From: [Phialemoniopsis] sp. UDSM-2020
Taxonomy: Eukaryota > Ascomycota > Sordariomycetes > Thyridiales > Thyridiaceae
Assembly: GCA_018873225.1 (NCBI GenBank)
Contig: JAEILZ010000005.1
Span: 558,001 to 622,000 of the forward strand
Length of the DNA stretch: 64,000 nucleotides
Direction: 5' to 3'
Of this stretch, positions 44,767 through 55,820 are shown piece after piece. Numbering within the stretch: position 1 is the first letter of the stretch; each line of letters opens with the position of its first letter. The position numbers were made by a program, and so were the translations under genes. The notes under the pieces were generated by a model, which did no database searches, was not told the DNA's origin, and saw nothing but the letters and a program-made list of their open reading frames with translations.

Positions 44767-45888
44767 ATTTGCTACTCAGGTAGGAGATACAAGGAATGAA
44801 CCGATAATAATAGAGCAAGCAACAATCCAAGATGATATTGACCAAGTGTCCGGCTATGGTGCCCTGGCTGACGAAGGTTTTCAACATTGAAAGCGGCCGA
44901 CCAGTGTCATGCTTGTGGCGATAATTTGCATTGGCTGGTTCGGACCGACATAATAGGGACGCTCGCTGGTAATCCTACTGTCTCGGATTCTATCAACCTG
45001 ACAAATGTGTTCCTTATGTGGATCGTACTAGGCCGAACTAACGAATGGAAACGAGCACTCTAGAGGAAAGTTTTCGCCGAATTTTAGCTTGTTTTGCGAA
45101 CCATATTATTTAGGGGCTGACGCCCAGGGATTCACTAGCTGCGTTGAGGCCTCAATCCTAGTTTAAGTACCTATGCGTATCAAATACATTTGCCTACAGC
45201 ACAGTCAGGAGATGAGCATTCAAGCTCATTCGGACCGAGGTCGACTTACCAGAGCTCAATAATGCAACCCTGCCCGGGCCTAAACCCGTTAAGATGTCAA
45301 GGCACAAGGTGAACAATGACCGCAAGTAGAAAAACGTAGATCAAGGATACATTTTCATATGCAATTATGAAACGACGGAAGATCCCTTGTTAATGGATGT
45401 AAGATTCATAGACATGATAGTAACGCTGACAAATTCTTTTCGTCTGGGCCTGTTCAAACAATCCTGGAACGAGGCATCGAGACAACTACCTGAAGTATCA
45501 CATGGTGCATGAAGTAATTCAAGCAAGAAAGCAGTAAGCAAAAAGTTAGTTACGCCGTACAGACCACTTTCAGTATTGTTGATCATCCCAAAATTGGACA
45601 AGATTGTTCACCGAGGAAGTAGATTGGCATGGCTCAAGCTTTCCAGGTTCGAAACCATGGTCTTTCTGTCAGCATGAACAAATTGTTTTATCTACTCTGG
45701 GAGGAACTCAAAACTGTCCAGCCTCGACATCTGTTAGGTCAAGGTGAACATATATGTATAAGTATTTACTTTGCACTTTACACCTCATCAGCTACTCTTA
45801 GGTGGTTCATTCTATCAGCTTTACCTTTTCCATATCCGGACCCATTCAGCCTTCCAAGCCACAACTTTCTCAAGTTCCTTTATCAACA
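44767..45888. other. Divergent region between GT25-like and repeat-protein genes
   Basis: 1122 bp, moderately AT-rich, no convincing gene. A TATAAGTA sequence at 45757-45764 lies about 125 bp before the repeat-protein ATG and could be its TATA element. The segment between is pyrimidine-rich, as in many fungal core promoters. Confidence 0.4.
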
Positions 45889-46410
45889 ATGAAGCTGCGA
45901 ACCCACACCGTCGCCAGTGCGTTCCTGCTAGCCGTGAGTGGTGCGCTCGCTTTGCCTCTCAATGAGGGTGCTCTAAGTGTTGGAGACCGGGCTACATCTG
46001 CGGCGGCTTTGGTTAGTAGCCAGATCGGTGCCACGATTGCCACGCGCAACCCCGACGGCCCCCTCGTCGCTGAGCGCGATCCCGACGGCCCCCTCGTCGC
46101 TGAGCGCGACCCCGACGGGCCCCTCGTTTCCACCCGCGATCCCGATGGCCCCCTCGTCGCTGAGCGCGACCCCGACGGGCCCCTCGTTTCCACCCGCGAT
46201 CCCGATGGCCCCGTCGTCGCTGAGCGCGACCCCGACGGGCCCCTCGTTTCCACCCGCGATCCCGATGGCCCCCTCGTCGCTGAGCGCGACCCCGACGGGC
46301 CCCTCATTTCCACCCGCGATCCCGATGGCCCCCTCGTCGCGGAGAAGCGCGACCCTGGCGGGGTAGTAAACACTTCTGGACTGCGTGCTGTTATGCCGGC
46401 GGAGTATTGA
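45889..46410 (+). CDS. Secreted tandem-repeat protein (10-residue repeats), candidate peptide precursor
   Basis: Single exon, 173 aa. Signal peptide MKLRTHTVASAFLLAVSGALA, then a short spacer, then ten tandem repeats of (N/D)PDGPLV(A/S)(E/T)R (residues 54-154), an eleventh degenerate DPGGVV unit and a short tail ending PAEY. VAER and VSTR units alternate from repeat 2 on. There are no cysteines. Every unit ends in Arg; only the last full unit ends in Lys-Arg, a Kex2 site. The layout (signal, spacer, near-identical repeats with basic ends) resembles Kex2-processed repeat proteins or RiPP precursors, but dibasic sites and crosslinkable aromatics are missing from the repeats. It could equally be a structural surface protein with O-glycosylated Ser-Thr. 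I recognise no family. ATG 45889 was chosen because the signal peptide starts there. Confidence 0.75.
   Translation: MKLRTHTVASAFLLAVSGALALPLNEGALSVGDRATSAAALVSSQIGATIATRNPDGPLVAERDPDGPLVAERDPDGPLVSTRDPDGPLVAERDPDGPLVSTRDPDGPVVAERDPDGPLVSTRDPDGPLVAERDPDGPLISTRDPDGPLVAEKRDPGGVVNTSGLRAVMPAEY
46048..46350 (+). repeat. Ten 30-bp tandem repeats, 60-bp higher-order period
   Basis: Nine 30-bp units plus one 33-bp unit. From 46078 an alternating pair (GCTGAGCGC type and TCCACCCGC type) makes a 60-bp period with very few substitutions between copies, pointing to recent expansion or gene conversion. Long open frames on other frames and on the minus strand here are only by-products of the repeat. Confidence 0.95.
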
Positions 46411-48386
46411 GGGCTGAAAGATTTGTCTGAACTTTATTCCGATGGCAGCCGAGATCGCAATCTCTCTGCTGGTGGGTTGACAGGACAACTACAAATCATA
46501 CTAAGGTTCCGACTTATTAGGCACTCATCTTTCATTCTTTTTTCTATACATCTCTTTTATGTGTCTAGTGTCATGATGGTCAAACATTAGAGTGGCGGGC
46601 ACCACTTAAAGTTGAATTACTCCGTGTATCGTTAGAAACGTACATTTCAGATAATCAATCAACCACATCATGGCAACGCCCTCAATGGTAGTGGAGCGAA
46701 TGCTCGAGCTTTGATCAGAGCAAGTACTGTTTATTCACACTTTTGCTGTGCGACTTTGTGTGGTGATTGTGGTTTTTTCTCATTTCAAAATCTGTGAGTA
46801 AACTTGATCCAGTTTCTGTCCGCCATAGATGTTATCAAGTCATTGCAGCCCTGCTAGCTTAAATCCTTTTTTATATCAATAGCTTGTTATACATGTTTAT
46901 TAGTTGATATTCATATTCAATTTAGTGTTGGGCCTTATACTGTTGAATTCTTTATAACTGTTCTACAAGCTGTTCATAGTAAATCTCTTCTGACCTCAAT
47001 TCAAATTAAATATAAACTTATCTTATCCTATAATACTGAATCAATCAACAGTTCTCTTTATTATTGGCATTACCACTCTCTAGTGTATTTCCATAATGCT
47101 ACTCTTGGCCTACTGTATACTCCGAAGTGATGCCTATCAATATATCTATTACAACATAGTATAGCTGTCGCTACGGCGGGTGTACGTACACACAAAGGTA
47201 ATACGTGGTTCTTGGGGTTTGGTTCATATGATTGTTGTTCGGTTGTCTAAGGAAGGGAGTTACGCACGGCGCCCCTGAGCTAAAAGGGGGCCGCACATTG
47301 ATGTGGGCCCAACCATTGCCCGCATGGTGGCCTACCGTGTGAGAAATTTAACGCACTGTGCGATCACACTGTGCCTACGTGCTGATATATCCACAGTAGC
47401 TGCCTTGCCTTGGGCCGAGGAAGTCGGGCAAACAGTCTGAAATCGCTTTTTAGCTACGTTAAGTGATGAGCATTATAATAACATAAAATGAATCTCTAAG
47501 CAGCATGTTGCAATGACTAAATTGCGGAAACGGTCTATCTAAAAGAGTCTTCAAGTTGCAAAGTCTAGGCGTTATTATTCAGACTACGAAATTACAACGC
47601 AGACCTATATTTCGGAGATTGCTCTTTCTTGACAAAGGCAAGTAATGCTAGGTATCAGGTCTGCATTGATACGACTTCCAGCAGAATTCGCCCCACTTGA
47701 TGAACCTTGGAACAAAATCTGTGGAGATGCCTTCCATCACATTTCAGAATGTCAGTGAGGTCCATCGTCGCTTAATAGGTTCTTAGTACGGAACGGAGTG
47801 CAAAACCCCCCAACCTGATCCCTTACACGCCCACCTATGACAGCTCTGTTTCGGCTGCGTGAGCCGGGCCTATCAAGAATATTGCTACAAGTAGAGGCCA
47901 CGAATTATGGACATGACGAGCTACTGTGCTGTTGGGTCCGACTAGCTCTGCCGTGTGGAGAGCATCAAGCTGATCGATCTACTAGTCCTTGTTGATGGCC
48001 TATTTCCTTCCACCACCTACACGAGATGGACCGAAGCTAATAAAGAGCTACAGGATCTATTGTTTTATGGTGCATCATGAATTTCGGGTTGTGTGAGATG
48101 AATGTGAACGATGAGCATTGGCACGGGCGGCTTTCGCAAGACATGGTTGTGAGAGCTAGAAGAATCTCGAGGGCGTCGCCGAAAATTAGCCAAATGTGGT
48201 AATAACACTTGTGAACTCGTGGGGATGCTCGCGATGACCTGCTATTGATATGTTCCGGCAACAAACCCCCTGGTAGGTGTTCAGCATGGTGCTATATCTA
48301 AGAGATGCTCGTGGCTCTGTTTAGATGCCAATGTGACAGTTAGGAACCCAAAATGCCGGCTCTCTTCATACTCGAGAGCGAACATC
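46411..48386. other. AT-rich gene-free island
   Basis: Nearly 2 kb without a supported gene. The part at about 46860-47040 is close to 77-80% A+T by hand count and has no long frames, which fits mutated repeat DNA (RIP-like) or a relic element. A GC-rich patch at 47267-47310 contains adjacent imperfect inverted repeats. No complete transposon or LTR pair could be recognised. Confidence 0.5.
47267..47310. repeat. Adjacent imperfect inverted repeats
   Basis: CGGCGCCCCT (47267-47276) can pair with AGGGGGCCG (47285-47293), and GGGCCGCACAT can pair with ATGTGGGCCC across a TG centre (about 47288-47310). The two stems overlap and are mutually exclusive. The surroundings are AT-rich, so this stands out; the role is unknown. 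Confidence 0.45.
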
Positions 48387-50058
48387 ATGGCTCTACTTGA
48401 AGCTTTTACTCCCACCTCGATGAACGGAGACTTGGTATATCAAGCTCTATATATCCTTATCGTCCTCTCAATTGCAATCTCGTTGCCAGCTGTGTATTGT
48501 ATTTGGAATTATGTCACAGATCCGAAATCACTGCGACGCTTTCCTGCACCCTCTGTGGCAGCATTCACGCCCTTCTGGATGATCTGGCATAACGCCCACG
48601 GCCGAAGAACCAAGGCAATCGCAGACGCACACAAAAGACTAGGCCCCATCGTCCGAATTGGACCGAACAGTCTCTCCTTTTCCGACCCTAAAGCATACAA
48701 GGACATCTACGGCCACGGCTCCTCCATCATCAAAGACGTTTTTTATGACAACTTGGCGCAGGACACGCCGGCGATGGCTGACACGTCCAGCCGCGAGCTC
48801 CATTCCATCAAGCGCAGAAACGTCTCCCATATCTTTTCTGCGAAGAACATCACAAGCATGGAGTCCAAGGTCATCAAAACGGTCAAGACGCTGCTAGAGG
48901 CCATCAAGATCAAATCAGGAGGAGGGATGGTGTCTGACAAGGACACGTTCGCAGTTATCGATGGCCAATTTGACCTCCGCCCATGGATGAACATGTTTTC
49001 CTTTGACGCTTTTTCGAGTATGCTATGGTCCGATTGCTACGGCTTTCTCGAGCGTGGGAATGACGAGTGTCAGTCAATGGCTGAGGATGGCACTGTCAAG
49101 ACAGTCAACGCCATGGACAGCTTTCAGACCGGAGTACACTTCAACACTATGTGTGCCCAGCTTGGGCCATGGGCGTATCTGGTATCGCGATACATCACTC
49201 AGTGGACGTATCGGAAGAAGGCCGCAGACTACTTCACTGGAATGGCTCGGTACGGTACCGTGAAACGGCTGAAGCAAACACCGAATGAGATTGACTTCTT
49301 CTCATTCTTCCCGTTGGAGGCTACCGAAAAGCGCCCACTGCCTATGGGAGTGCCTGAGCTTGTGGCCGAGTGCACAACTTTCCTCAATGCTGGCAAGTAT
49401 TACGATGAAGTTGACCAGCTTGAGAGCAGCAGCTGACGAACTGTTAGGTAATGATACTACCCAAATCTCGCTCACAAACACAATGTACGAGCTCGCGTGT
49501 CATCCGGATAAACAACAGAAGCTCTACGAGTTGCTCATGGAGACCCTGCCAGAGAGCTCACGGCCAATTGCCTCTCATTCTGAACTCGTCAAGATACCAT
49601 ACCTGGCTGCATGTCTCGATGAAACCTTCAGACTTCTTCCCCCAGTAAGATTTGGCCTGCTCAGACGCACCGTCAAGGACGGCTCAGTAATCAGTGGTCA
49701 GCACGTCCCTGGAGGAGTCACGGTCTCCATGTCGGTCGAGACGATGCACAAAGACAAGAGCCTCTTCCATAGGGCAGGCGAGTGGGTACCAGAGCGTTGG
49801 GTTCCCGGCAGCGCAGGGTTCTCCGAGGCAGAGTGGAAGAACTTGAAGGAGTTTGTGCTGCCCTTTACTCTGGGTGGCCGGGCGTGTATCGGCAGGAACC
49901 TAGCATACATGGAGTTGAGCATTTGCCTCGCAGCCCTTGTGATGGCATTTGAGTGGAAGATCTCGGAAAAGGCTCGGCGAGAATATCGCCACTTTGAACG
50001 TCTCAACTCGAGTCCTGTCAGCTTGCAGATTTCCGCTCGCCCTCGAGCTGAGGTCTAG
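48387..50058 (+). CDS. Cytochrome P450 (benzoate 4-monooxygenase-like)
   Basis: Two exons, 48387-49392 and 49448-50058; 538 aa. N-terminal membrane anchor (ALYILIVLSIAISLPAVY), then LGPIVRIGPNSLSF. The I-helix motif AGNDTT is created across the splice junction. ETFRLLPP is the ExxR motif, and FTLGGRACIG the heme loop with Cys482 as iron ligand. The overall pattern is closest to CYP53-type benzoate hydroxylases, but substrate cannot be assigned. The intron (49393-49447) has a GC donor (GCAAGT) and TTAG acceptor, and it is the only choice that restores AGNDTT. Without it the frame stops soon after the I-helix. It lies in the ER membrane and needs a P450 reductase. Confidence 0.9.
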
Positions 50059-50494
50059 GCACGGCAGTGGTAAGTTGTACCTAGTCGATGGGGATACGCT
50101 CCAATAGTGGTTTTTAGCGCAGAAAGGGAGTAGAGTAGTTTTCAACACAACTGTTCTCACATGGGGTTTTGTTGTAGTGAAATAATCACGAAGCGACGTT
50201 TCCATTCCATGCACGCTGATGGAATGGACAATACTCGGCCTTCAGGCGCTCTGACCCGAGAGGGGAGCGGCAGGGTTCCGTTGTCCTGCATCCTGGATGT
50301 CTATGCCCGGTTGTACTCGGTTCGGGTATAAGCGCGCGAACTAGCATGACATATGCTAGCGGCTTTTCGATGTCAGTCTACTTGCGGCGTGTAAATCACT
50401 TCCCGACACCTATTTCCAATGTTATTTTCAAAGATCATCATCATAGAGAGTAATTGCGTGACGACTGGGCTCTAGGGTCCGCACCGGAGGCGTG
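50059..50494. other. Intergenic region upstream of the SulP gene
   Basis: 436 bp, no gene seen. One GTACTCGG 8-mer at 50313-50320, about 175 bp before the next ATG. Confidence 0.45.
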
Positions 50495-52500
50495 ATGCAC
50501 GCCTCGTCTACTGATCGTGGCATCATGACCCGCCTGAACAGCGTCCAGCAGGTCGACCAGCCAGCCAGCTATGGGTCTTTCTCTTCTTCGTCTTCGTCCT
50601 CCTCAGAAAGCGATTCCTCCGACCGTGAAGAGCATTTCCGCCTCCCCATCTCCGAAACTCACTGGACTGCCCCCGCTCATTCGACTCAGTCTGCCTTTCG
50701 AAAGTGGTTGAACAAAGTCTCCCCCAGCTCATACAAGTTACGATGGAGCCGCTCGTTCCACCGCCATACCATTAAACATGATCTCGTAGGCGCACTCACG
50801 GTCGCATCGCTATACATACCGCTCAGTTTTTCCTTCGCCGCGATAGGTCATGTACCACCAGCCAGCAGCATTTACGCATTCGTATTCCACGCGCCCATAT
50901 ATGCGCTTCTTGGCTCTTGTCCGTTAATGGTCGTTGGGCCAGAGGCGACCGGCTCTCTTCTTGTAGGGGCTGCCGTCCGTCAGATGCATGCTGGAAAAGT
51001 GGATGATCTAGCTGCAAACGCACTCCTTTCCGGTACCATCACAGCGCTCGCAGGCTTGTTTTCACTCGCAGCCGGGTTGCTGAAACTTGGCTTCCTCGAC
51101 AACATCCTGACACAACCCCTCATGAAAGGTTTCATTGGCGGTGTAGGCTTCACGCTCGTCATCGAGCAGGCTCTACCAGGTCTGGGGCTGATACCCTTGG
51201 CAAAGGAGCATGACGTCCTTCAGGGCACTGCTGTGGAGAAGTTGGCATTCCTACTCAGCAGCTTGAACAAAGTACACACCCTGGCCACGACGATTGCTGT
51301 ATGCTCTCTGGTATTCATCCTGGCTTGCACGTAAGTCTTCCGTTTCCTTCTTTGCTACTGATACGGTACTGACCATCATGCAGTTCTGCGAAGAGCATAC
51401 TGAGACAACGACATCCTTGGACCATTCTGTTCCCCGACCGACTCCTGGTCATCTTGATAACAGCGCTACTGGCCTGGCGTCTTCGACTGGATGAGCGTGG
51501 GGTAGACATATTGGGGTCGGTGGGACCTTCCGGACCGACACTACCAACCTTGCACTGGCCGTTTGGCAGCGCATCGAGCCTTCGATCTATTGCGAGCACT
51601 TCTCTACTCATGGCTGTCTTTGGATACTTCGAGTCGTCAGTCACAGCCAAAAGTTTACCCAGACCAAAGCGCGACAACAATGAACACGATGACCAACACT
51701 GCGCAAACACCGAGCTCGTCGCTCTCGGTTTTGCCAATGTCGTCGGTGGTTGCTTTGGGACTTTGCCTGCCTTCGGCGGCTTTGGCAGAAGCAAGCTGAA
51801 CGCTCAGGCCGGGGGGCTCACGGGCCTGAGCAATATCTTCCTTGGCGGCATCAGTCTCATCTGCGCTCTCTTCATCAGTCCATGCCTCTACTACGTTCCC
51901 AAACCGACACTCGCGGCAATGAGCTGTGCCGTCGGCATCTCCATGATGGAGGAGTGTGAGCACGACATCCGCTCGTTCCTTCACATGAGGGCATGGCGAG
52001 AACTCGGACTGATGGCGGCTGTCTTCTTTGCTATCATTCTACAATCAATGGAACTTGGAGTAGAGCTGGGGCTGGGGCTGACACTACTTATGATCATTCA
52101 CGCTTCCAAGCAGGCACGGGTGCGAGTCTCGATTCCTACATTGGTGGGCACACGACGACCGGACATGCAACTCGCCTCGACTCAATACGAGACATCCGTT
52201 GTCGTACGGATTGGAGAGACACTGAACTTCGCAAATTGCGGCGACCTCCTCGCCCATATACATCAGCATATGACTGAAACTCATAGCTTGGTTCTGGACT
52301 TTGGGGAAACTAGTGGTATTGACGCATGTAGCATTCAGAGCTTGGCCCAAGTGCTAAGAAGTATGAACGGGAAGAGAAGGCTCGTGATCCGTCCACCAAG
52401 ATCAAAGAGACTGACGGACTTGCTTCAAAGGGGAGGCCTGCTCGAGATTGCAGAAGTTGAATCATCAACAGAGATGGTTTATGGGAGTTATGATTATTGA
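50495..52500 (+). CDS. SulP-family anion transporter with STAS domain
   Basis: Two exons, 50495-51330 and 51384-52500; 650 aa. A Ser-rich cytosolic N-terminus precedes the SulP core (HDLVGALTVASLYIPLSFSFA, PLMVVGPEATGSLLVG, GFIGGVGFTLVIEQ). TSLLMAVFGYFESSVTAKS and GGCFGTLPAFGGFGRSKLN match the later transmembrane part. The C-terminus is a STAS domain (LVLDFGETSGIDACSIQSL). SulP proteins move sulfate, bicarbonate or other anions. Fungal members of this subtype are not always sulfate permeases and can be vacuolar. The preceding GTG at 50492 is not used. It is convergent with the TAP-like hydrolase, with 56 bp between the stops. Confidence 0.92.
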
Positions 52501-52556
52501 GCATAATTATGATAATCGAAGGGGAGAGAATACACTTCTCGACCACATTCAAGCGT

Positions 52557-54340
52557 TCATTGCACAGTTGCAGGAGGCGCGCATCCCTCTTCATGCCACG
52601 GCTGGCAGTCAGTGTGGCACTTGGTCCCCTTTTCAGGCAATGTTCCAAACTCGAGATAGTCCCTGATGATGTCGTTGGTGCACTCGCTCCAGCCACATCC
52701 AAGCGCACTGTGTCCCATCGAATCTTGAACCACCAGAACAGATCCCGGATGGGCTGCTTCGACCTTTTGGGCGAGGGCGATCGGTGTGACGGGATCCAAG
52801 TGAGATCCGAGAAGGAGCATTGGAGCAGCGGGAGCATCGGGACTCAAGTTCGGGTCCGCCTCCGGGGTCGTCCACGGGCCTGCAAACCTCCACTTGGCGG
52901 GAACCTTCCACCCGGAGCACGTCAGACGAATGTTGGCCCACGTTGGACCCGTGGAGATGGACTGGTTTTTGAGCTCGTTGACGTAGTCGATGTAAAAATC
53001 TGCATCGTGGCCTGTCGCGTCTGTCGCGTCGCCGCAAGCAATACTGGCCTTGGCGTCCTCCATTTGCAGAGCCACTGCCGTCTCCGACGTCGAGTTGCCG
53101 GTCTCCGCGGCGCAGTCGCTCGGCAGGCTGACGGTGCCGTAGATCTGCGTGATGAGACTGGTCCAGTTGCCCGCCATCGCGTCGGCGAAGAGCTGCGCCT
53201 GGCCGCGGAAGCTGGCACCGGGCGTGTTCACAGATAGATAGAAAGTCTGCCGTAGCTCATGGCCCGTGACGACGAAGGCTTGTCCGTTGTAGGTGACCGG
53301 GATGGGTGTCTCGATCGCATTTTCGATGAAGTTGTCGACCCGCTTCTTGATATCAGCACCGCTCTGGTCCTCCTCGGTTTTGAGGGCGCATTGGTCCCCA
53401 GCCTCGAAGCAAGTGTCGTAGAAAGCGGTCACGACAGTCTCGGTATCTAGAAGGTTGGTGAGCCACCACTGCAGAGCCGCGTTAGCATCAGACCCCCGTC
53501 AATGAATTTCAGGGAAGAACTGACTCCTTTCGTGAAATCTTCCAGGTCCGCCACTGCATCCAGTATCATGCGTCCAACGCGTCCAGGGTACATGGCAGCG
53601 AACGTATTGTGCAGTATGCTACCATACGAGACCCCAAGACTGTGGAGTCGGGGCAGCGGGCGCTTCTCAGCAGACGCCGTCCCGTTGCCACTGGTCTTGT
53701 GCCTCAGCTCATCTACGCGGTCCACGATCTCGAGCATATCTCTGGCGACCGCTGGGGTCGAGACGTGGGCCAAGATGCCCGTATCCTCATTGGTCTCCTT
53801 GCAGACGGATCCATAAGCTTGGCTGAGGGTGTACCGCTTGATGACCGCATCCGCACCACCGGCAAGCGAGCCGATGCCTTGCTGGTTGAGGAGCATGGCG
53901 TCCCTGGCAAGCAGGCTCTGGAAACACTGTACGCTCGGAGTCGTGTTCTTGATGCCGCGAGGGTCGAAAGCAAGGTACTCGTAGTGCTTGTTGCGGTCCG
54001 CGATCTGCTGGAAGACCGGCCCAAAGCCCAGGCCGAAGTCCACTCCAGATGCGCCGGGGCCACCGGGGCTGATGACGATTGTGCCGCCGAAGCTTGGGTC
54101 GTCTTCCGGAACTGTGGCTGGCAGCACGGTGATGGCGATTGCGACGGTCGCATTGTTCTCTGGATCGTTCCAGTCCATCGGTACCTTGAGCCTTGCGCAC
54201 TTGAAACCATCGTAGCATGGATGGTACTGCAGGTCGGAAGTTGGCTCAATGGTCGTCCAGTCGAAAGTAGCCGGAGCCGCTGTCGCGATGGACGCGACCG
54301 CGCTCAGCAGCACTGCACTTTTCGCAATTCTGTTCGCCAT
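52557..54340 (-). CDS. Secreted TAP-like alpha/beta hydrolase (tripeptidyl aminopeptidase family)
   Basis: Two exons, 53525-54340 and 52557-53468, phase 0; 575 aa. Signal peptide MANRIAKSAVLLSAVASIATA. Oxyanion region VISPGGPGASG, nucleophile elbow GVSYGS with Ser238, the Asp in LLGSHLDPVTP and the His in SMGHSALG complete a catalytic triad of the TAP C-terminal family. Relatives (S33-type, SCO7095/TAP-like) remove N-terminal peptides or act as esterases; the substrate here is not known. The intron 53469-53524 (GTCAGT donor, GCTAAC branch) was chosen because it joins DFTKG to WWLTNLLDTE as in homologues; read through, the first frame stops. Several sequons suggest N-glycosylation. Confidence 0.88.
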
Positions 54341-55820
54341 TGTGTTGAGTACAGGATGGAAAGCTGTGTCCCAGGACACCGAGGACACCGGGCCGAACAG
54401 TTATTATACCATTTGCGTCTGTAGAGACTCATTTTACGGCCATTTTCGTCGCGAATGATGTCTCCCCGGCAGGAAATGGAAATCGGGCCATGACGTGCGG
54501 CGGGAGTGTTGATGGATACCGGGCTTCCTCTTCGGGCAACGATCCGCTTATAAGCTGGAGACAACACTACTCCATCATTTCGAGGCAACTTCAGAGCCTA
54601 ACAATTGCATCGTTGATTGAAGTGTTTAGATCTCTCAAAAACGGGTATTTCCCGTCGTGCGCTGGTAAACCAGTGTCGGAACTTCACAAACACAGAAGTC
54701 AGATAGGTTTAAGCTTAAAAATCCCAAGATTGAGTCCTTCAGTGCTGGCCACGGCCTGCATCGGTAATTGTGCGATTGCTCGACTTTAGCTGTGGAAGCT
54801 TGCTGTAAAGGGTAGCATTCTTCATCAGTCGGACCGAAGATTGGCGTGGAGAAAGCTGACGGCATGCCAGGCTTTCGCACCTTGGCAAGCTTAGTTACCT
54901 TATTTCCGGGTCCGGGGGATGCGGGGCAGGATTTACTTCATTCCAATGCCTAGACTGCTGGCTTCCATTTGTTCAGTTCAAGGCTTCTAGGCTGACTGGT
55001 CCTCGAATCGTCCAGTCGGGTTCTTTGTCGCATGGCCGTTCTTCTCGGAAGCGCAGGAATTCGCGGAGGATTACAAGGTTCTCCCGTCGTTCGGAAGAAC
55101 GCTCCTCGCATTGCTAGACTCACTGCGTTCCCCCACGTTCAGGGGCCCTGTGAACTGCCACTGACTGATGGCCCGCCGTTCTGTACGCATCACCACAAGG
55201 ACTCACGAACAGGAGGTCAATTCTCTGAGTGATTGGAACGACATATAACCTGATACACGAGCCAAGAGGCCGACCAGATTTAGCTACCGCACCCTCTCGG
55301 CTGGGACTGTGTCAAGTGGTAAGGCCTGAAGTCGGTGCAGTGAGCGATCAGACCTCTGGGGCAGGGGACTGTGCTTCAGATGCCTGCACCCTCACCTTTG
55401 CTCACCACCATGATCTTCGCGACCGTGTCTCAGATCCGTATGCGACCGCACCAACGCAGTAGTTCATCTGTACACTATCCGTGCGGTGTGTGATGGAGCA
55501 AAGGGTTTCTTTCCTACTCTACCGCCCATGCCGCTAATTCCTCTGAACTCGAGTGTCGGAGGTGAGCCGATCCGCCGTGCAGAATGGGTGGACAAACAGA
55601 GCGGTACCAAGTTTCTCGGTTCTCCTGTGATTTCGATGCTGCAGGATGTAGGCCCGGGGTCCGGCTCATTGTGCTAGGGTCTTGTATCAGGACTGTGCTC
55701 AAGATCGACCATTCTCCAGAGATTCTCGATTTCCGAGATCGAGTGCACCTTCTCTTCTCTCCTTCCATCTCCTAGAGATGCCAAAGTTGATCTCTCCACA
55801 GATGCATTCACGACTTCAAC
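54341..55820. other. Intergenic region, no gene seen
   Basis: 1480 bp between divergent genes. Only short frames (under 100 codons) without domains. The left part carries the TAP-like gene's promoter, the right part that of the PAN-domain gene. Confidence 0.5.

Noticed and set aside
45365..45601. Possible small secreted protein (78 codons, minus strand)
   Set aside because: The hydrophobic part is not at the N-terminus, and no promoter or homology supports it.
45640..45665. T-loop-like GGTTCGAAACC
   Set aside because: The flanking stem does not pair, and no D-arm or acceptor stem lies upstream.
45870..46488. Long minus-strand and alternative-frame ORFs through the decapeptide repeat
   Set aside because: A stop-free 30-bp repeat stays open in several frames; only the plus frame from 45889 has a signal peptide.
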